From NCBI RefSeq assembly GCF_014205275.1, contig NZ_JACHND010000001.1, positions 5,890,001-5,954,000 of the forward strand: a stretch of DNA of 64,000 bases, given 5' to 3'. Below are positions 10,410 to 19,634 of the stretch, piece after piece. The position numbers and the translations under genes are program-made. Numbering within the stretch: the first letter of the stretch is position 1; every line of letters starts with the position of its first letter. This stretch comes from Sphaerisporangium siamense. Its GTDB lineage: Bacteria; Actinomycetota; Actinomycetes; Streptosporangiales; Streptosporangiaceae. Under the pieces are notes generated by a model. The model was not told where the DNA came from, did not search any database, and was given only the letters and a program-made list of their open reading frames with translations.

Positions 10410-10468
10410 CATTTCACGTCTCTAATCATCGGAGATGGGGTGAACCGCCCCACTATCTCCGTGAAATG
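10410..10468. promoter_or_regulatory. Nested stem-loop upstream of exported protein
   Basis: An outer 9-bp inverted repeat (CATTTCACG at 10410-10418, CGTGAAATG at 10460-10468) encloses an inner stem. In the inner stem CGGAGA-TGGGG (10430-10440) pairs with CCCCA-cta-TCTCCG (10448-10461), with a 3-nt bulge and a 7-nt loop. It lies between the VOC stop (10365) and the exported-protein start (10516). It may be a leader structure, an operator, or a terminator without a T-run. Confidence 0.45.
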
Positions 10469-10515
10469 TCCATCGGTCACCGGCGCCTCCACATCTCGAC
10501 AGAGGAGAACTCCCC

Positions 10516-11052
10516 ATGTCAACGGACCCCCTGACCGGACGACAGCCGATCTCCGCACCGCCCGCGCGCGGCAGGCCGCGCAGGGCCGTCTCGGTGCTGG
10601 CCGGAACGCTCATCCTCCTGCTCGCCACGGCCGTCCCCGCCCGCGCGGGAATCGCGCGCACCCTTGACTGCCCTGCTCCTTCCTGGGTCAAGGTGGCGCA
10701 ATCCAACAGCGCCGGACAGGTCAACCACAGCAACGCGGCCTATTCGGTCAGCCCGGGCGGCACCGTCGAGCTTCACTACAGCCAGCCCGCACTTCGTTAT
10801 GTGAGCCATTTCGGCGACGTGCGCCCCAATACCCGGGCGACTTTCGACTTCTACGAAGTGAATTCGGGCACCCTTATCACCTCGCACACCACCTATCCGG
10901 CGCGCGGCAACGGCGTCATCCACCAGGAGCCCGAGGTGACCCCCGTCAGCGTTCCTCCCGGCGTGGTGCTGAGCATCCAGGCCACCTTCACCGATGAGTG
11001 CGGCGCCGGACTGGTCAGCCTTCACCTCGGCTACCTCAGCATGCTCGCCTGA
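10516..11052 (+). CDS. Exported protein of unknown function
   Basis: A 178-residue protein with a long Tat/Sec-like N-terminus: basic residues (RGRPRRAV near 20-27), a hydrophobic core (SVLAGTLILLLATAV) and a cleavage site near ARAG (about residue 45). The mature part is about 135 residues, mostly predicted beta strand, with two cysteines (CPAPSW near its start and DECGAG near its end) that could form a disulfide. GAGGAG lies 8 bases before the ATG. I recognise no family. It is likely secreted. Regulation may involve the stem-loop at 10410-10468. Confidence 0.75.
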   Translation: MSTDPLTGRQPISAPPARGRPRRAVSVLAGTLILLLATAVPARAGIARTLDCPAPSWVKVAQSNSAGQVNHSNAAYSVSPGGTVELHYSQPALRYVSHFGDVRPNTRATFDFYEVNSGTLITSHTTYPARGNGVIHQEPEVTPVSVPPGVVLSIQATFTDECGAGLVSLHLGYLSMLA

Positions 11053-11180
11053 ACCCCTCCCGCGGGCGCGCGCCGGCCGGAACCGCGCCCGCGCCGGCGG
11101 ATCGTCGGCGAACCCGGCGATCTCTCGGACGGCGGCCGCCTGCTCTACTCTTGGCGAAAGCGCCGGGGGGAGGGGGTTCC

Positions 11181-13397
11181 GTGACCACGACCGGATCAGA
11201 GGCTCCCCCTGGCGTGACGTTGCAAGGAGTCCTTGAGCGCATCACCTACGCCAACGAGGAGACCGGGTACACCATCGCCCGGGTGGCCCCCGAGCGGGGC
11301 GGCCCCGATCTGGTCACGGCGGTGGGCCCGCTGCTCGGCGCGCAGGTGGGCGAGAGCCTGCGGCTGCGTGGCCGGTGGGGCTCCCACCCCAAGTACGGCA
11401 AGCAGTTCGAGGTGTGGTCCTACACCACCGTGCTGCCCGCCACCATCCAGGGCATCCAGCGTTACCTGGGGTCGGGGCTGATCAAGGGCATCGGCCCGAA
11501 GATGGCCGAGCGCATCGTCGGCCACTTCGGCACCGACACCCTGGAGGTGATCGAGTCCTCGCCCGAGCGGCTGGTGGAGGTGCCGGGCCTGGGGCCCAAG
11601 CGCACCAAGATGATCGCGGCGGCCTGGGAGGAACAGAAGATCATCAAAGAGGTGATGATCTTCCTGCAGGGGGTCGGGGTGTCCACCTCGATCGCGGTGC
11701 GCATCTTCAAGCAGTACGGCGACTCCTCCATCACCGTGGTCAAGTCCGAGCCCTACCGGCTGGCCGACGACGTGTGGGGCATCGGCTTCAAGACCGCCGA
11801 CACCATCGCCCAGGCCGTCGGCATCCCGCACGACAGCCCCGAGCGCGTCAAGGCCGGCCTGCGCTACACCCTGTCGCAGGGGGCCGACGCCGGCCACTGC
11901 TTCCTTCCGGCGCCCAACCTGGTCGGCGACGCGGTGAAGATCCTGGAGGTGCCCGCCGAGCTGGTGGCGAGCTGCCTTGAGGAGCTGGTGGCGTCCGAGG
12001 GCGTGGTGCGCGAGGAGGTCCCCGCCGCCGAGGGCCCGGTGCCGGCGGTCTACCTGCCGCCCTTCCACCGCGCCGAGCAGGCGCTGGCCGGGGGGCTGCG
12101 CCGCCTGCTGGACTGCGGGCACGACCGGCTGGCCGCGTTCGCCACGGTGGACTGGGAGGCGGCCTTCGGCTGGCTGCGCGGGCGCACCGGCGCCGACCTG
12201 GCCCCCGAGCAGGCCGACGCGGTGCGCCTGGCGCTGACCGCCAAGATGGCCGTGCTGACCGGCGGCCCCGGGTGCGGCAAGAGCTTCACCGTGCGCTCCA
12301 TCGTCGCCCTGGCCCGCGCCAAGAAGGCCAAGGTGATCCTCGCCGCCCCCACCGGCAGGGCGGCCAAGCGCCTGGCCGAGCTGACCGGGCACGAGGCCAC
12401 CACCGTGCACCGCCTGCTGCAGCTTCGCCCCGGCGGGGAGGCCACCTTCGACCGCGACAACCCCCTGGACGCCGACCTGCTGGTGGTCGACGAGGCCTCC
12501 ATGCTGGACCTGCTGCTGGCCAACAAACTCGTCAAGGCCGTGCCCTCCGGGGCGCACCTGCTGTTCGTGGGGGACGTCGACCAGCTTCCCTCGGTCGGCG
12601 CCGGGGAGGTGCTGCGCGACCTGCTGGCCGCCGAGGCCGTCCCGAGGGTGCGGCTGACCCAGATCTTCCGCCAGGCCCAGCAGTCCGGCGTCGTGGTCAA
12701 CGCCCACCGGGTCAACACCGGCCTGGGCCCGGTGCTGGAGGGGATGACCGACTTCTTCCTGTTCCCGTGCGAGGAGCCGGAGGAGATCGCGGCGCTGACC
12801 GTCGACGTGGTCGCCCGGCGCATCCCGCGCAGGTTCGGCCTGAACGCGCGCCGCGACGTGCAGGTGCTGGCGCCGATGCACCGGGGCCCGGCCGGGGCGG
12901 CCAACCTCAACACCGTCCTGCAGGAGGCGCTCACCCCCGCCCGGGACGGCCTGCCGGAGCGGCGCTCGGGCGGGCGGGTGTTCAGGATCGGCGACAAGGT
13001 CACCCAGCTGCGCAACAACTACGACAAGGGCGCGGCCGGGGTGTTCAACGGCACCGTCGGCGTGGTCACCGACCTGCGCCCGGAGGACGGCAAGCTCACC
13101 GTCCTGACCGACGAGGACGAGAGCGTGGAGTACGGCTTCGACGAGCTGGACGAGCTGGCCCACGCCTACGCGGTCTCCATCCACCGTTCCCAGGGCAGCG
13201 AGTACCCCGCCGTGGTGATCCCCCTGTCGACCAGCGCGTGGATGATGCTGCAGCGCAACCTGCTCTACACCGCCATCACCCGCGCCAAGAAGCTGGTGGT
13301 GCTGGTCGGCTCGCGCCGCGCGCTCGGGCAGGCGGTGCGCACGCGCGGCGCCGGGCGCCGTCACACCGGCCTGACCCACCGGCTGCGCCAGGACTGA
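11181..13397 (+). CDS. RecD2-like ATP-dependent DNA helicase
   Basis: A 738-residue superfamily 1B 5'-3' helicase. The N-terminal part carries the RecD2 features: an OB-like region (LQGVLERITYANEETGYTIA), then helix-hairpin-helix motifs (GSGLIKGIGPKMAERIVGHF and EVPGLGPKRTKMIAAAW). The motor has Walker A GGPGCGKSF, motif Ia APTGRAAKRLAE, motif II VVDEASMLD, motif III FVGDVDQLPSVGAG, and C-terminal motifs YAVSIHRSQGSEYPAVVIP and LLYTAITRAKKLVVLVG. This fits stand-alone RecD2 in DNA repair rather than RecBCD. The GTG at 11181 after a purine-rich GGGGGGAGGGGG tract is chosen; earlier in-frame starts fall in sequence without family similarity. Confidence 0.92.
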   Translation: MTTTGSEAPPGVTLQGVLERITYANEETGYTIARVAPERGGPDLVTAVGPLLGAQVGESLRLRGRWGSHPKYGKQFEVWSYTTVLPATIQGIQRYLGSGLIKGIGPKMAERIVGHFGTDTLEVIESSPERLVEVPGLGPKRTKMIAAAWEEQKIIKEVMIFLQGVGVSTSIAVRIFKQYGDSSITVVKSEPYRLADDVWGIGFKTADTIAQAVGIPHDSPERVKAGLRYTLSQGADAGHCFLPAPNLVGDAVKILEVPAELVASCLEELVASEGVVREEVPAAEGPVPAVYLPPFHRAEQALAGGLRRLLDCGHDRLAAFATVDWEAAFGWLRGRTGADLAPEQADAVRLALTAKMAVLTGGPGCGKSFTVRSIVALARAKKAKVILAAPTGRAAKRLAELTGHEATTVHRLLQLRPGGEATFDRDNPLDADLLVVDEASMLDLLLANKLVKAVPSGAHLLFVGDVDQLPSVGAGEVLRDLLAAEAVPRVRLTQIFRQAQQSGVVVNAHRVNTGLGPVLEGMTDFFLFPCEEPEEIAALTVDVVARRIPRRFGLNARRDVQVLAPMHRGPAGAANLNTVLQEALTPARDGLPERRSGGRVFRIGDKVTQLRNNYDKGAAGVFNGTVGVVTDLRPEDGKLTVLTDEDESVEYGFDELDELAHAYAVSIHRSQGSEYPAVVIPLSTSAWMMLQRNLLYTAITRAKKLVVLVGSRRALGQAVRTRGAGRRHTGLTHRLRQD

Positions 13398-13612
13398 CCC
13401 CCGCCGGCGCCCGGCGGCGCCCGCGTAATGATCTTTAATGCCTCGCCGGAGAGGCGTTTCCTGACCGCGCGCGGAGATCTTCTTGACCGTGCGCCGTGGT
13501 CTTCAGAGCCGCATTCCCCGCCCACAGTGACCGAAATGTGATCTAACTCGCCCATAAGATGTGCGTCCAGGGATGAATCGCCATTAGGGTTTTTTAAAGG
13601 GACTTTGCCGCA

Positions 13613-14842
13613 ATGGGGGAGAGGTCTGTGCGGGACTTTCGTCAGCGTCTGAGGGCTCCGCTCTCCGTGCTCGCCGTGGTGACGGCCGGCCTGCTGACCG
13701 CGTCATGTTCGGGCGGGTCACCGGGGCCGGGCTCCGGCTCCTCCGGCGGGGGCGCGTCGGCGACGCCCACACCGCTGCCCGTCATCCAGATCAGCCCCGC
13801 CAAGGGCGCCAGCAAGGTCCGGCCCGAGAAGAACGTCGTGGTCACCGCCAGCAACGGGGAGCTGGAGGAGGTCACCGTGCAGGCCGAGGGCGCCGGCGGC
13901 AAGGTGCTGGAGGGCGAGTTCGACGCCGGGCGCACCAAGTGGGTCTCCAAGGGCCCGCTCAAGCCCGCCAGCGACTACACCGTCTCCGCCCGCGCCACCG
14001 GCGAGGGCGGCCCGGCCACCGCCACCTCCAGCTTCACCACCCTCAAGCCCGCGCAGGAACTGCGCATCGCCGACATCACCCCCAACGTCAAGGGCGAGAC
14101 CGTCGGCGTCGGCATGCCCATCATGGTGCGCTTCACCCAGCCGGTCGCCGACAAGAAGACCATCGAGAAGGCGCTGCGCGTCACCGCCCAAAAGCCCGTC
14201 CAGGGCGCCTGGCGCTGGATCGACGACAAGTTCGCCATCTACCGGCCCGCCAAGTTCTGGCCCGCCCACCAGAAGATCCGCTTCACCGCCGAGCTGGAGG
14301 GCGTGCGCGCCGGCAAGAACATGTACGGCGTGAAGAACTACGCCACCACCATGCGGGTGGGCGCCGCGTGGGTCAGCACCGTCGACACCCGCACCCACCA
14401 GATGGTGGTCCGCAAGGACGGCAAGGTCGTCCAGAAGATGGCGATCAGCGCGGGCAAGGCCACCACCCGCGAGTACACCACCACCAACGGCGTCCACCTG
14501 ACCATGGAACGTGGCAGCCCGGTCACCATGATCTCGCCCGGCAAGAAGGAAGGCGACCCCGGCTACTACAAGGAGGTCGTCGACCACGCGGTGCGCATCT
14601 CCAACAGCGGCGAGTACGTCCACAGCGCCCCCTGGTCGGTCGGCTCCCAGGGCCGCGCCAACGTCAGCCACGGCTGCATCAACGCCCGCCCCGACCAGGC
14701 CAAGTGGTACTACGAGAACTTCCACCGCGGCGACGTCGTCAAGATCGTCGGCACGAACCGGGCGCTGGAGTGGAACAACGGCTGGGGCTACTGGCAGATG
14801 TCCTTCAAGCAGTGGCGCAAGGGCAGCGCCCTGAACGGCTGA
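13613..14842 (+). CDS. L,D-transpeptidase lipoprotein (YkuD)
   Basis: A 409-residue exported enzyme that makes 3-3 peptidoglycan cross-links. It has a lipoprotein signal (LLTASC, lipid-modified Cys near residue 33), a Gly/Ser linker, two Ig-like domains (about 50-250) and a C-terminal YkuD domain with SHGCIN, catalytic Cys355 and its His two residues before. The layout matches mycobacterial Ldt proteins. Two starts are possible: ATG 13613 after AAAGGGA, or GTG 13628 after GGGGGAGAGG. Both keep the signal peptide. It is convergent with the CHAT gene. Such enzymes confer tolerance to beta-lactams that inhibit D,D-transpeptidases. Confidence 0.92.
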   Translation: MGERSVRDFRQRLRAPLSVLAVVTAGLLTASCSGGSPGPGSGSSGGGASATPTPLPVIQISPAKGASKVRPEKNVVVTASNGELEEVTVQAEGAGGKVLEGEFDAGRTKWVSKGPLKPASDYTVSARATGEGGPATATSSFTTLKPAQELRIADITPNVKGETVGVGMPIMVRFTQPVADKKTIEKALRVTAQKPVQGAWRWIDDKFAIYRPAKFWPAHQKIRFTAELEGVRAGKNMYGVKNYATTMRVGAAWVSTVDTRTHQMVVRKDGKVVQKMAISAGKATTREYTTTNGVHLTMERGSPVTMISPGKKEGDPGYYKEVVDHAVRISNSGEYVHSAPWSVGSQGRANVSHGCINARPDQAKWYYENFHRGDVVKIVGTNRALEWNNGWGYWQMSFKQWRKGSALNG

Positions 14843-14882
14843 CCGCCTTCCTGAACCGCCTCCCTGACCGGCCCCGCGGGTC

Positions 14883-17800
14883 TCATGGCCCGGTGTGGAC
14901 GTAGGAGGCCCACACGCTCGGCGCCGCGGGGTGCGCGGCGCGCAGCGCCCGCACGGCCCGGTGCAGCGCCACCGCCGGCGCCGCCCCCTCGGCCAGCGCC
15001 CCGTACACCGCGCGCGTGACCTCCACGCTCGGCAGGTCGTACACGCTCCACAGCGTGGCGATGACGTGCCGGAACCCGGCGATCTGCAGCGCCGAGGCCA
15101 GGTGGATGCCCTCGTCGGGCAGGTCGGCCCCGCCCGTGGCGGTCTGGCACGCCGACAGGAACGCCAGCTCCCCGCGCACGTCCAGACCGATCAGATCCCG
15201 CACCGCCAGCACCCCGTCGTACAGCACCAGCCCGCCCTTGGACGGCGCGGTCAGCTCCTGGGTGCCGTGCCCGCTGAAGTGCAGCGCCCCGCACCCGGGC
15301 AGCGCCGCCGCCAGGGCCGCGCGGGTGGCCTGCGCGCCGTGCAGCCGCACCGGCGGCGGGTCCAGCACGCGCCGCAGGAAGGCCGCGTCCTGGTAGGGGC
15401 CGGTCAGCGTGCGGACGCCCGGCGCGGCGGGCACGGTGACCACCAGGGCGGGCGCGCCGGTACGGGGCTCGGCCCGCCGCGCCCGGGCCAGCGCGCCCAG
15501 GGTCGGGGTGTAGGAGGACACCACCCGGTCAAGGACGCCGTCCCCGTCCCGGCCGGCGCCGGCGGCGTGCAGCGGCAGCAGGGTGAGGGCTCCGGTCGGG
15601 CACCACCACACCCGGGGCCAGGGCGCGCCCTCCGCCGGGGGGCGGGTGTGGCCCAGGTGGGCGAGCACGGGCTCGGCGACCGCCGTCCACAGCCAGGACA
15701 GCACGTCCGCCAGGAAGCCCTCGCTGCCCTGCAGCAGGCCCGCGCGCTGCTCGCCCTGCGGCATGGCGATAGGCACGGCCATGGAGCCGAGCACGTCCAG
15801 GTACATGGCGGCGCGGAAGGCGGCCTCGCGCGGGGTCAGGCCGGGCAGCGGGACGGTGGTGACGCCGCCGGAGGCGACCACCAGCGCGTCGCAGCGCCGG
15901 TCGGACAGGTTGACCACGACGACGGCGCCCTCCCGCGCGGCCTCGCGCAGCCGGGCGAAGGGCACCGGCCGCAGGAAGTCCTCCAACCCGGGCAGCCGCC
16001 TGACCTCGGCCAGCAGCCGGTCCCACTCCCGCGCGTCCTCCACGGCCCGCCCCGCCGCGGCGCGGTCCTGTTCACCGGCGGCGGCGTCCAGGCGGGCGCG
16101 GGTCTGCTGGAGCGCGCCGGCCAGGCCGGAAGCGGCCCCGGCCAGGGCGTCGAAGTCGCCGCGGCGGTGCAGCAGGCTCGACCACATGACCGCCCGGCCG
16201 CGTTCCACCAGCTCCACGGCCGTCTCCGGCTCCCCGGCCTCGATCGCGCACGCGCACGCGTCCACGCCCAGGCTCGTGAGCGACCTGCGGGTCTGGGTCT
16301 CCTGGTCGCTCCAGGTCAGCCCGTGCCAGGCGACCGTGGGCACCAGGTCGATCGCCAGCCGGTAGGCCCGCAGGGCCTCGGCGTGGTCGCCGTGATCGGC
16401 GGCCAGGTCCGCCCACAGCCGCGCGGCGGGCAGCCGGTGGGCCATCGTCCCGGTCTCGGACAGCGCCGCCTCCCGCGCGGCGGCCAGCGCGTCCCGGTGG
16501 TCGCGCTCGTCCCCGCGGTCGCGGTAGCGGGCCTCGGTGACCGAGGCCAGGTTCAGCAGGAACGTCGCGCGCAGGCCGTGCCCGGCCGGCACCGAGGCCA
16601 GCGCCGCGCGCAGCCCTGCCACGGCGGCGTCCGGGTCCTGCCCGGGCGCGCCGGCCGCCGCCCGCATCCGCGCGGCGACGGCGAGGTTGGACAGGTGGAC
16701 GGCCCGGCGGGGATGCCCCTCGGGCGTGGCCCGCACCGCCCGCGTCAGCACCTCGAAGGCGGCGGCCAGGTCGCCGTCGTCCCGGCCGTGCTCGTAGCGG
16801 TGGACCAGCGCCATCCCGTAGGCGTTGAGCCGGGAGGCCTGGTCGGGGCCGGGGACCCGCGCGGCGGCGCGCAGCAGCGGCAGGGCCTCGGCGATGTCGC
16901 CGGCCGCCCCGCCGGCCCCGTACCGGATGGCCAGCGCCTCGCCCAGGCTGACCTGCGCCCCCTCGGCCTCGCGGTCGGCCGGCATCACCTCAAGGGCGCG
17001 GCGCAGCACGACGATCGCCTCGTCGATGTCGGCCGAGGCGCCCTGGAGGTGGTAGCGCAAACGCAGCGCGTTGCCCAGGTTCGCCGGCGCCCGCCACGAT
17101 TCGCGCCCGGTGTGGCCGTGGGAGGCCGCCTCGCGCAGCACGGCGATGGCGGCGTCCAGGTCGGCCGGGTCGCCGAAGCGTTCGTAGCGCGTCCTGAGGG
17201 CGATCCCCTGGTTGGACAGGTAGCGGGGACGGTCGCGATCCCCCGGCGGCACGGCGGCCACGGCCTCGGCGTGCAGGACCAGCGCCGCCGCCAGGTCGGC
17301 GTCGTCCTGGGTGCGCTCGAACCGCGACTGGACGATCATGCCGAGGTTGGACAGGCGGGAGGCGCGGGCGGGGTCGGCGGGATCCATCACCTCCACCGCG
17401 GCGGTGTGCGCGGCGACCGCCGCGTCCAGGTCGGCCGGGTCCCCGGTCAGGTTGTGGCGGGCGTGCAGGGCGTTGCCCAGGTTGCCGTGCAGATCGGCCA
17501 GGTGCGCGCCGCGGCCGGCAGGGCCGGCGGGCGCCCGCGACAGCAGGTCCACCACGGCGGTGAAGCCCTCCGGGGTCCCGGTCAGCTCGGCGCGGGCGTG
17601 CAGCGCGGCCGAAAGGTTCACCAGGACGACCAGGTGCTCACGGCTCCCGGGCCGGGCCGTGGACAGGGCGTCCTGGAGCAGCGCGACGGCCCGCTCGACG
17701 TCGGCCGGGTCGCCGTCGCGTTCGAACCGGCGCAGCAGCGCGCCCGCCAGATCCTCCGGCGACGGCACGGCGCCCGCCTCCCGCCCCCCGCCGCCGTCCG

Positions 17801-19007
17801 TGGCGGCCCTGGAAGACTCCTCCAAGGGGGAAGAGTCGTTCGCCAGGGCGTCGGTGTGAGAGTCGTCCTTCGAGGCATCGTCCCGGGTCGTGGCCGGGTG
17901 CGGGCCTTCACCGTCCGAGGCCTCGACGCGCCTTCGCCGTCCGGCGGGCTCGGCGCCGCCGAGGACGGTGATGGCCTCGTCCAGGTCACGAGCCGGGCCG
18001 CCGTACCGGTAGCGGTCGGTCAGGGCCTGCCCGAGCGCCACCCGCGCCGGCTCACCGGCCTCGCGCAGCACGGCGATGGCCTCCTCCAGGTGCGCGGGCT
18101 CGCCGGTGTGCCCGGACCACGCCTGCAGAGTCAGGGCCAGCTCCATCAGCGCGGCCGGGCGGCCGGGGCCGTCCTGGCCGCTCAGGTCTCCCTCGGCCAG
18201 CACCTGCCGCCCCAGGGCCAGCGCCTCCTCAAGACCGGCCCCGTCACCGGTCCGCTCGCCGTGGATCCTGAGCATCGCCGCCAGGGCCAGCGCCGTCCCC
18301 GCGTCGTCGGCCCAGGCCTCGCGCACCTCGCGCTGCGCCCCGATCGCGGCCTGCAGCCCGGCCAGATCGCCGTCGAGCTCGAAACGCCTGGCCAGCAGCT
18401 CGGCCAGGAAGTACAGCACGGCCGTGCGGCCCTCGTCCACCACGACGGGAAAGCCCAGCGTGCGCCGCAGGCCCGCGATCGCGGCGTCCAGGTCGGCGGG
18501 GTCGCCGGTGAGCTGGTGGCGCCTGCGCCGCACCAGCGCGGCCCGGCCGATCACCGTGGCCCGCGCCTGCAGATCGCCGGGGTCCTGCAGGGGCAGGGTG
18601 TTGTCCAGCAGGTTCAGCGCGGCGTCCACGACCGCCAGGTCGCCGGTCCGCTCGGCCTCCTCGATCAGGGCGTGCGGGTCGTCGCGGACCACCACCCGGG
18701 GGTCGGCCTCCAGCATCGGCATGATCTCGTCGCCGACCAGGTGCGGCGCGGTGGAGCGCAACCGGGTGAACAGCGTGACCGCCTGCTCCAGGTCGGCCAG
18801 ATCCTCGCCGAACGGCAGCACCTGGTAGCGGGCCAGGTGGGCGAACGCCAGCACCGCCAGGCTCTCGCCGGAGGGCTCGTCGCGGGAAAGCGCCTCCCGC
18901 ATGGCCACGATGTCGGCGAACGCGTCCTGGCCGGACAACGCCGCGTGATCGCCTCCGGAGAATCGCCGCAGGCGTTCCCGGAGCCGTGATTCGGGATCGT
19001 TGCCCAT
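14883..19007 (-). CDS. TPR-repeat CHAT-domain protease
   Basis: A 1374-residue protein. Most of it is tetratricopeptide-like repeats of about 50 residues with the recurring phrase DPADLDAAI/DLDEAI. It ends in a CHAT (caspase HetF-associated with TPRs) domain. The catalytic pair is visible: His in LHFSGHGT (near residue 1245) and Cys in LSACQTATGG (near 1285). A low-complexity Ser/Asp-rich insert lies at about residues 350-416 between repeat blocks. CHAT proteases cleave partner proteins after a signal sensed through the repeats, and in several bacteria serve anti-phage or programmed-death systems. It is divergent from a two-gene operon only 82 bp away, so these may be partner or target. Confidence 0.88.
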   Translation of the reverse strand: MGNDPESRLRERLRRFSGGDHAALSGQDAFADIVAMREALSRDEPSGESLAVLAFAHLARYQVLPFGEDLADLEQAVTLFTRLRSTAPHLVGDEIMPMLEADPRVVVRDDPHALIEEAERTGDLAVVDAALNLLDNTLPLQDPGDLQARATVIGRAALVRRRRHQLTGDPADLDAAIAGLRRTLGFPVVVDEGRTAVLYFLAELLARRFELDGDLAGLQAAIGAQREVREAWADDAGTALALAAMLRIHGERTGDGAGLEEALALGRQVLAEGDLSGQDGPGRPAALMELALTLQAWSGHTGEPAHLEEAIAVLREAGEPARVALGQALTDRYRYGGPARDLDEAITVLGGAEPAGRRRRVEASDGEGPHPATTRDDASKDDSHTDALANDSSPLEESSRAATDGGGGREAGAVPSPEDLAGALLRRFERDGDPADVERAVALLQDALSTARPGSREHLVVLVNLSAALHARAELTGTPEGFTAVVDLLSRAPAGPAGRGAHLADLHGNLGNALHARHNLTGDPADLDAAVAAHTAAVEVMDPADPARASRLSNLGMIVQSRFERTQDDADLAAALVLHAEAVAAVPPGDRDRPRYLSNQGIALRTRYERFGDPADLDAAIAVLREAASHGHTGRESWRAPANLGNALRLRYHLQGASADIDEAIVVLRRALEVMPADREAEGAQVSLGEALAIRYGAGGAAGDIAEALPLLRAAARVPGPDQASRLNAYGMALVHRYEHGRDDGDLAAAFEVLTRAVRATPEGHPRRAVHLSNLAVAARMRAAAGAPGQDPDAAVAGLRAALASVPAGHGLRATFLLNLASVTEARYRDRGDERDHRDALAAAREAALSETGTMAHRLPAARLWADLAADHGDHAEALRAYRLAIDLVPTVAWHGLTWSDQETQTRRSLTSLGVDACACAIEAGEPETAVELVERGRAVMWSSLLHRRGDFDALAGAASGLAGALQQTRARLDAAAGEQDRAAAGRAVEDAREWDRLLAEVRRLPGLEDFLRPVPFARLREAAREGAVVVVNLSDRRCDALVVASGGVTTVPLPGLTPREAAFRAAMYLDVLGSMAVPIAMPQGEQRAGLLQGSEGFLADVLSWLWTAVAEPVLAHLGHTRPPAEGAPWPRVWWCPTGALTLLPLHAAGAGRDGDGVLDRVVSSYTPTLGALARARRAEPRTGAPALVVTVPAAPGVRTLTGPYQDAAFLRRVLDPPPVRLHGAQATRAALAAALPGCGALHFSGHGTQELTAPSKGGLVLYDGVLAVRDLIGLDVRGELAFLSACQTATGGADLPDEGIHLASALQIAGFRHVIATLWSVYDLPSVEVTRAVYGALAEGAAPAVALHRAVRALRAAHPAAPSVWASYVHTGP

Positions 19008-19089
19008 CGGTGATTCCTTCCGTGGACGAATTCAACCCGATACTACGAGAATCATCTCCGCGCCGATTACCGGGGAAAGGGAGGCTTAT

Positions 19090-19629
19090 ATGGCGGACGA
19101 ATGGGTGGACGCCGATTCCGGCAAGGCCCGCGGACACGATTCGGCCGCCGATTCGGCCGCCGATTTGATGACCGGCGATTTCGTGACAAAGACGCTGAGC
19201 GACCAGCTGCCTGCGGCCGGCTCCGACCCGGTCACGGTCGTGCTCGGCGAGGACGGCGCCGCCCGGTTCGTCATCGGGCCCGAAGGCCCCGGACCGGCGC
19301 TGATCGTCCCCGCGGCCACCCCGGTGACCGCGATCGCCGCCACCCCGCGCCTGGTCGCCGCCGCCTACGACGGCCTGCCCCTGCTCGTCCGCGCCCAGGA
19401 CGGCACGATCGCCGGCATCATCACCCCCGACGCCCTGGCCGCCGTCCTGCTCTACACCGGCACCCGCGGCGGGCCGGACACCACCCTGCACGGCGACCCC
19501 GAGCCGGTCGCGGGCGCGATCGAGATCCGCTGCCGGTGCGGGCGCGTCAACCTCTACGACTTCTACCTGCCCGGCGACCAGGTGGCGTGCGCGGCCGGGC
19601 ATCCCTTCGAGCCCGAGTGGGGCCGGTGA
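19090..19629 (+). CDS. CBS-like/zinc-ribbon protein beside CHAT protease
   Basis: A 179-residue protein of unknown function. After an acidic N-terminus, residues 75-130 resemble one CBS half-motif (TPVTAIAATPRLVAAAYDGL, LLVRAQDGTIAGIITPDALA). The C-terminus has a metal-binding look: CRCGRVNLYDFYLPGDQ, then VACAAGHPFEPEWGR, giving CxC followed by CxxxH. ATG 19090 follows GGGAAAGGGAGG at 19075-19086 and is preferred to the upstream ATG at 19000, which would overlap the CHAT gene start. It is 5 bp from the next gene, so the two form an operon divergent from the CHAT protease. Confidence 0.7.
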   Translation: MADEWVDADSGKARGHDSAADSAADLMTGDFVTKTLSDQLPAAGSDPVTVVLGEDGAARFVIGPEGPGPALIVPAATPVTAIAATPRLVAAAYDGLPLLVRAQDGTIAGIITPDALAAVLLYTGTRGGPDTTLHGDPEPVAGAIEIRCRCGRVNLYDFYLPGDQVACAAGHPFEPEWGR

Positions 19630-19634
19630 TCTGA

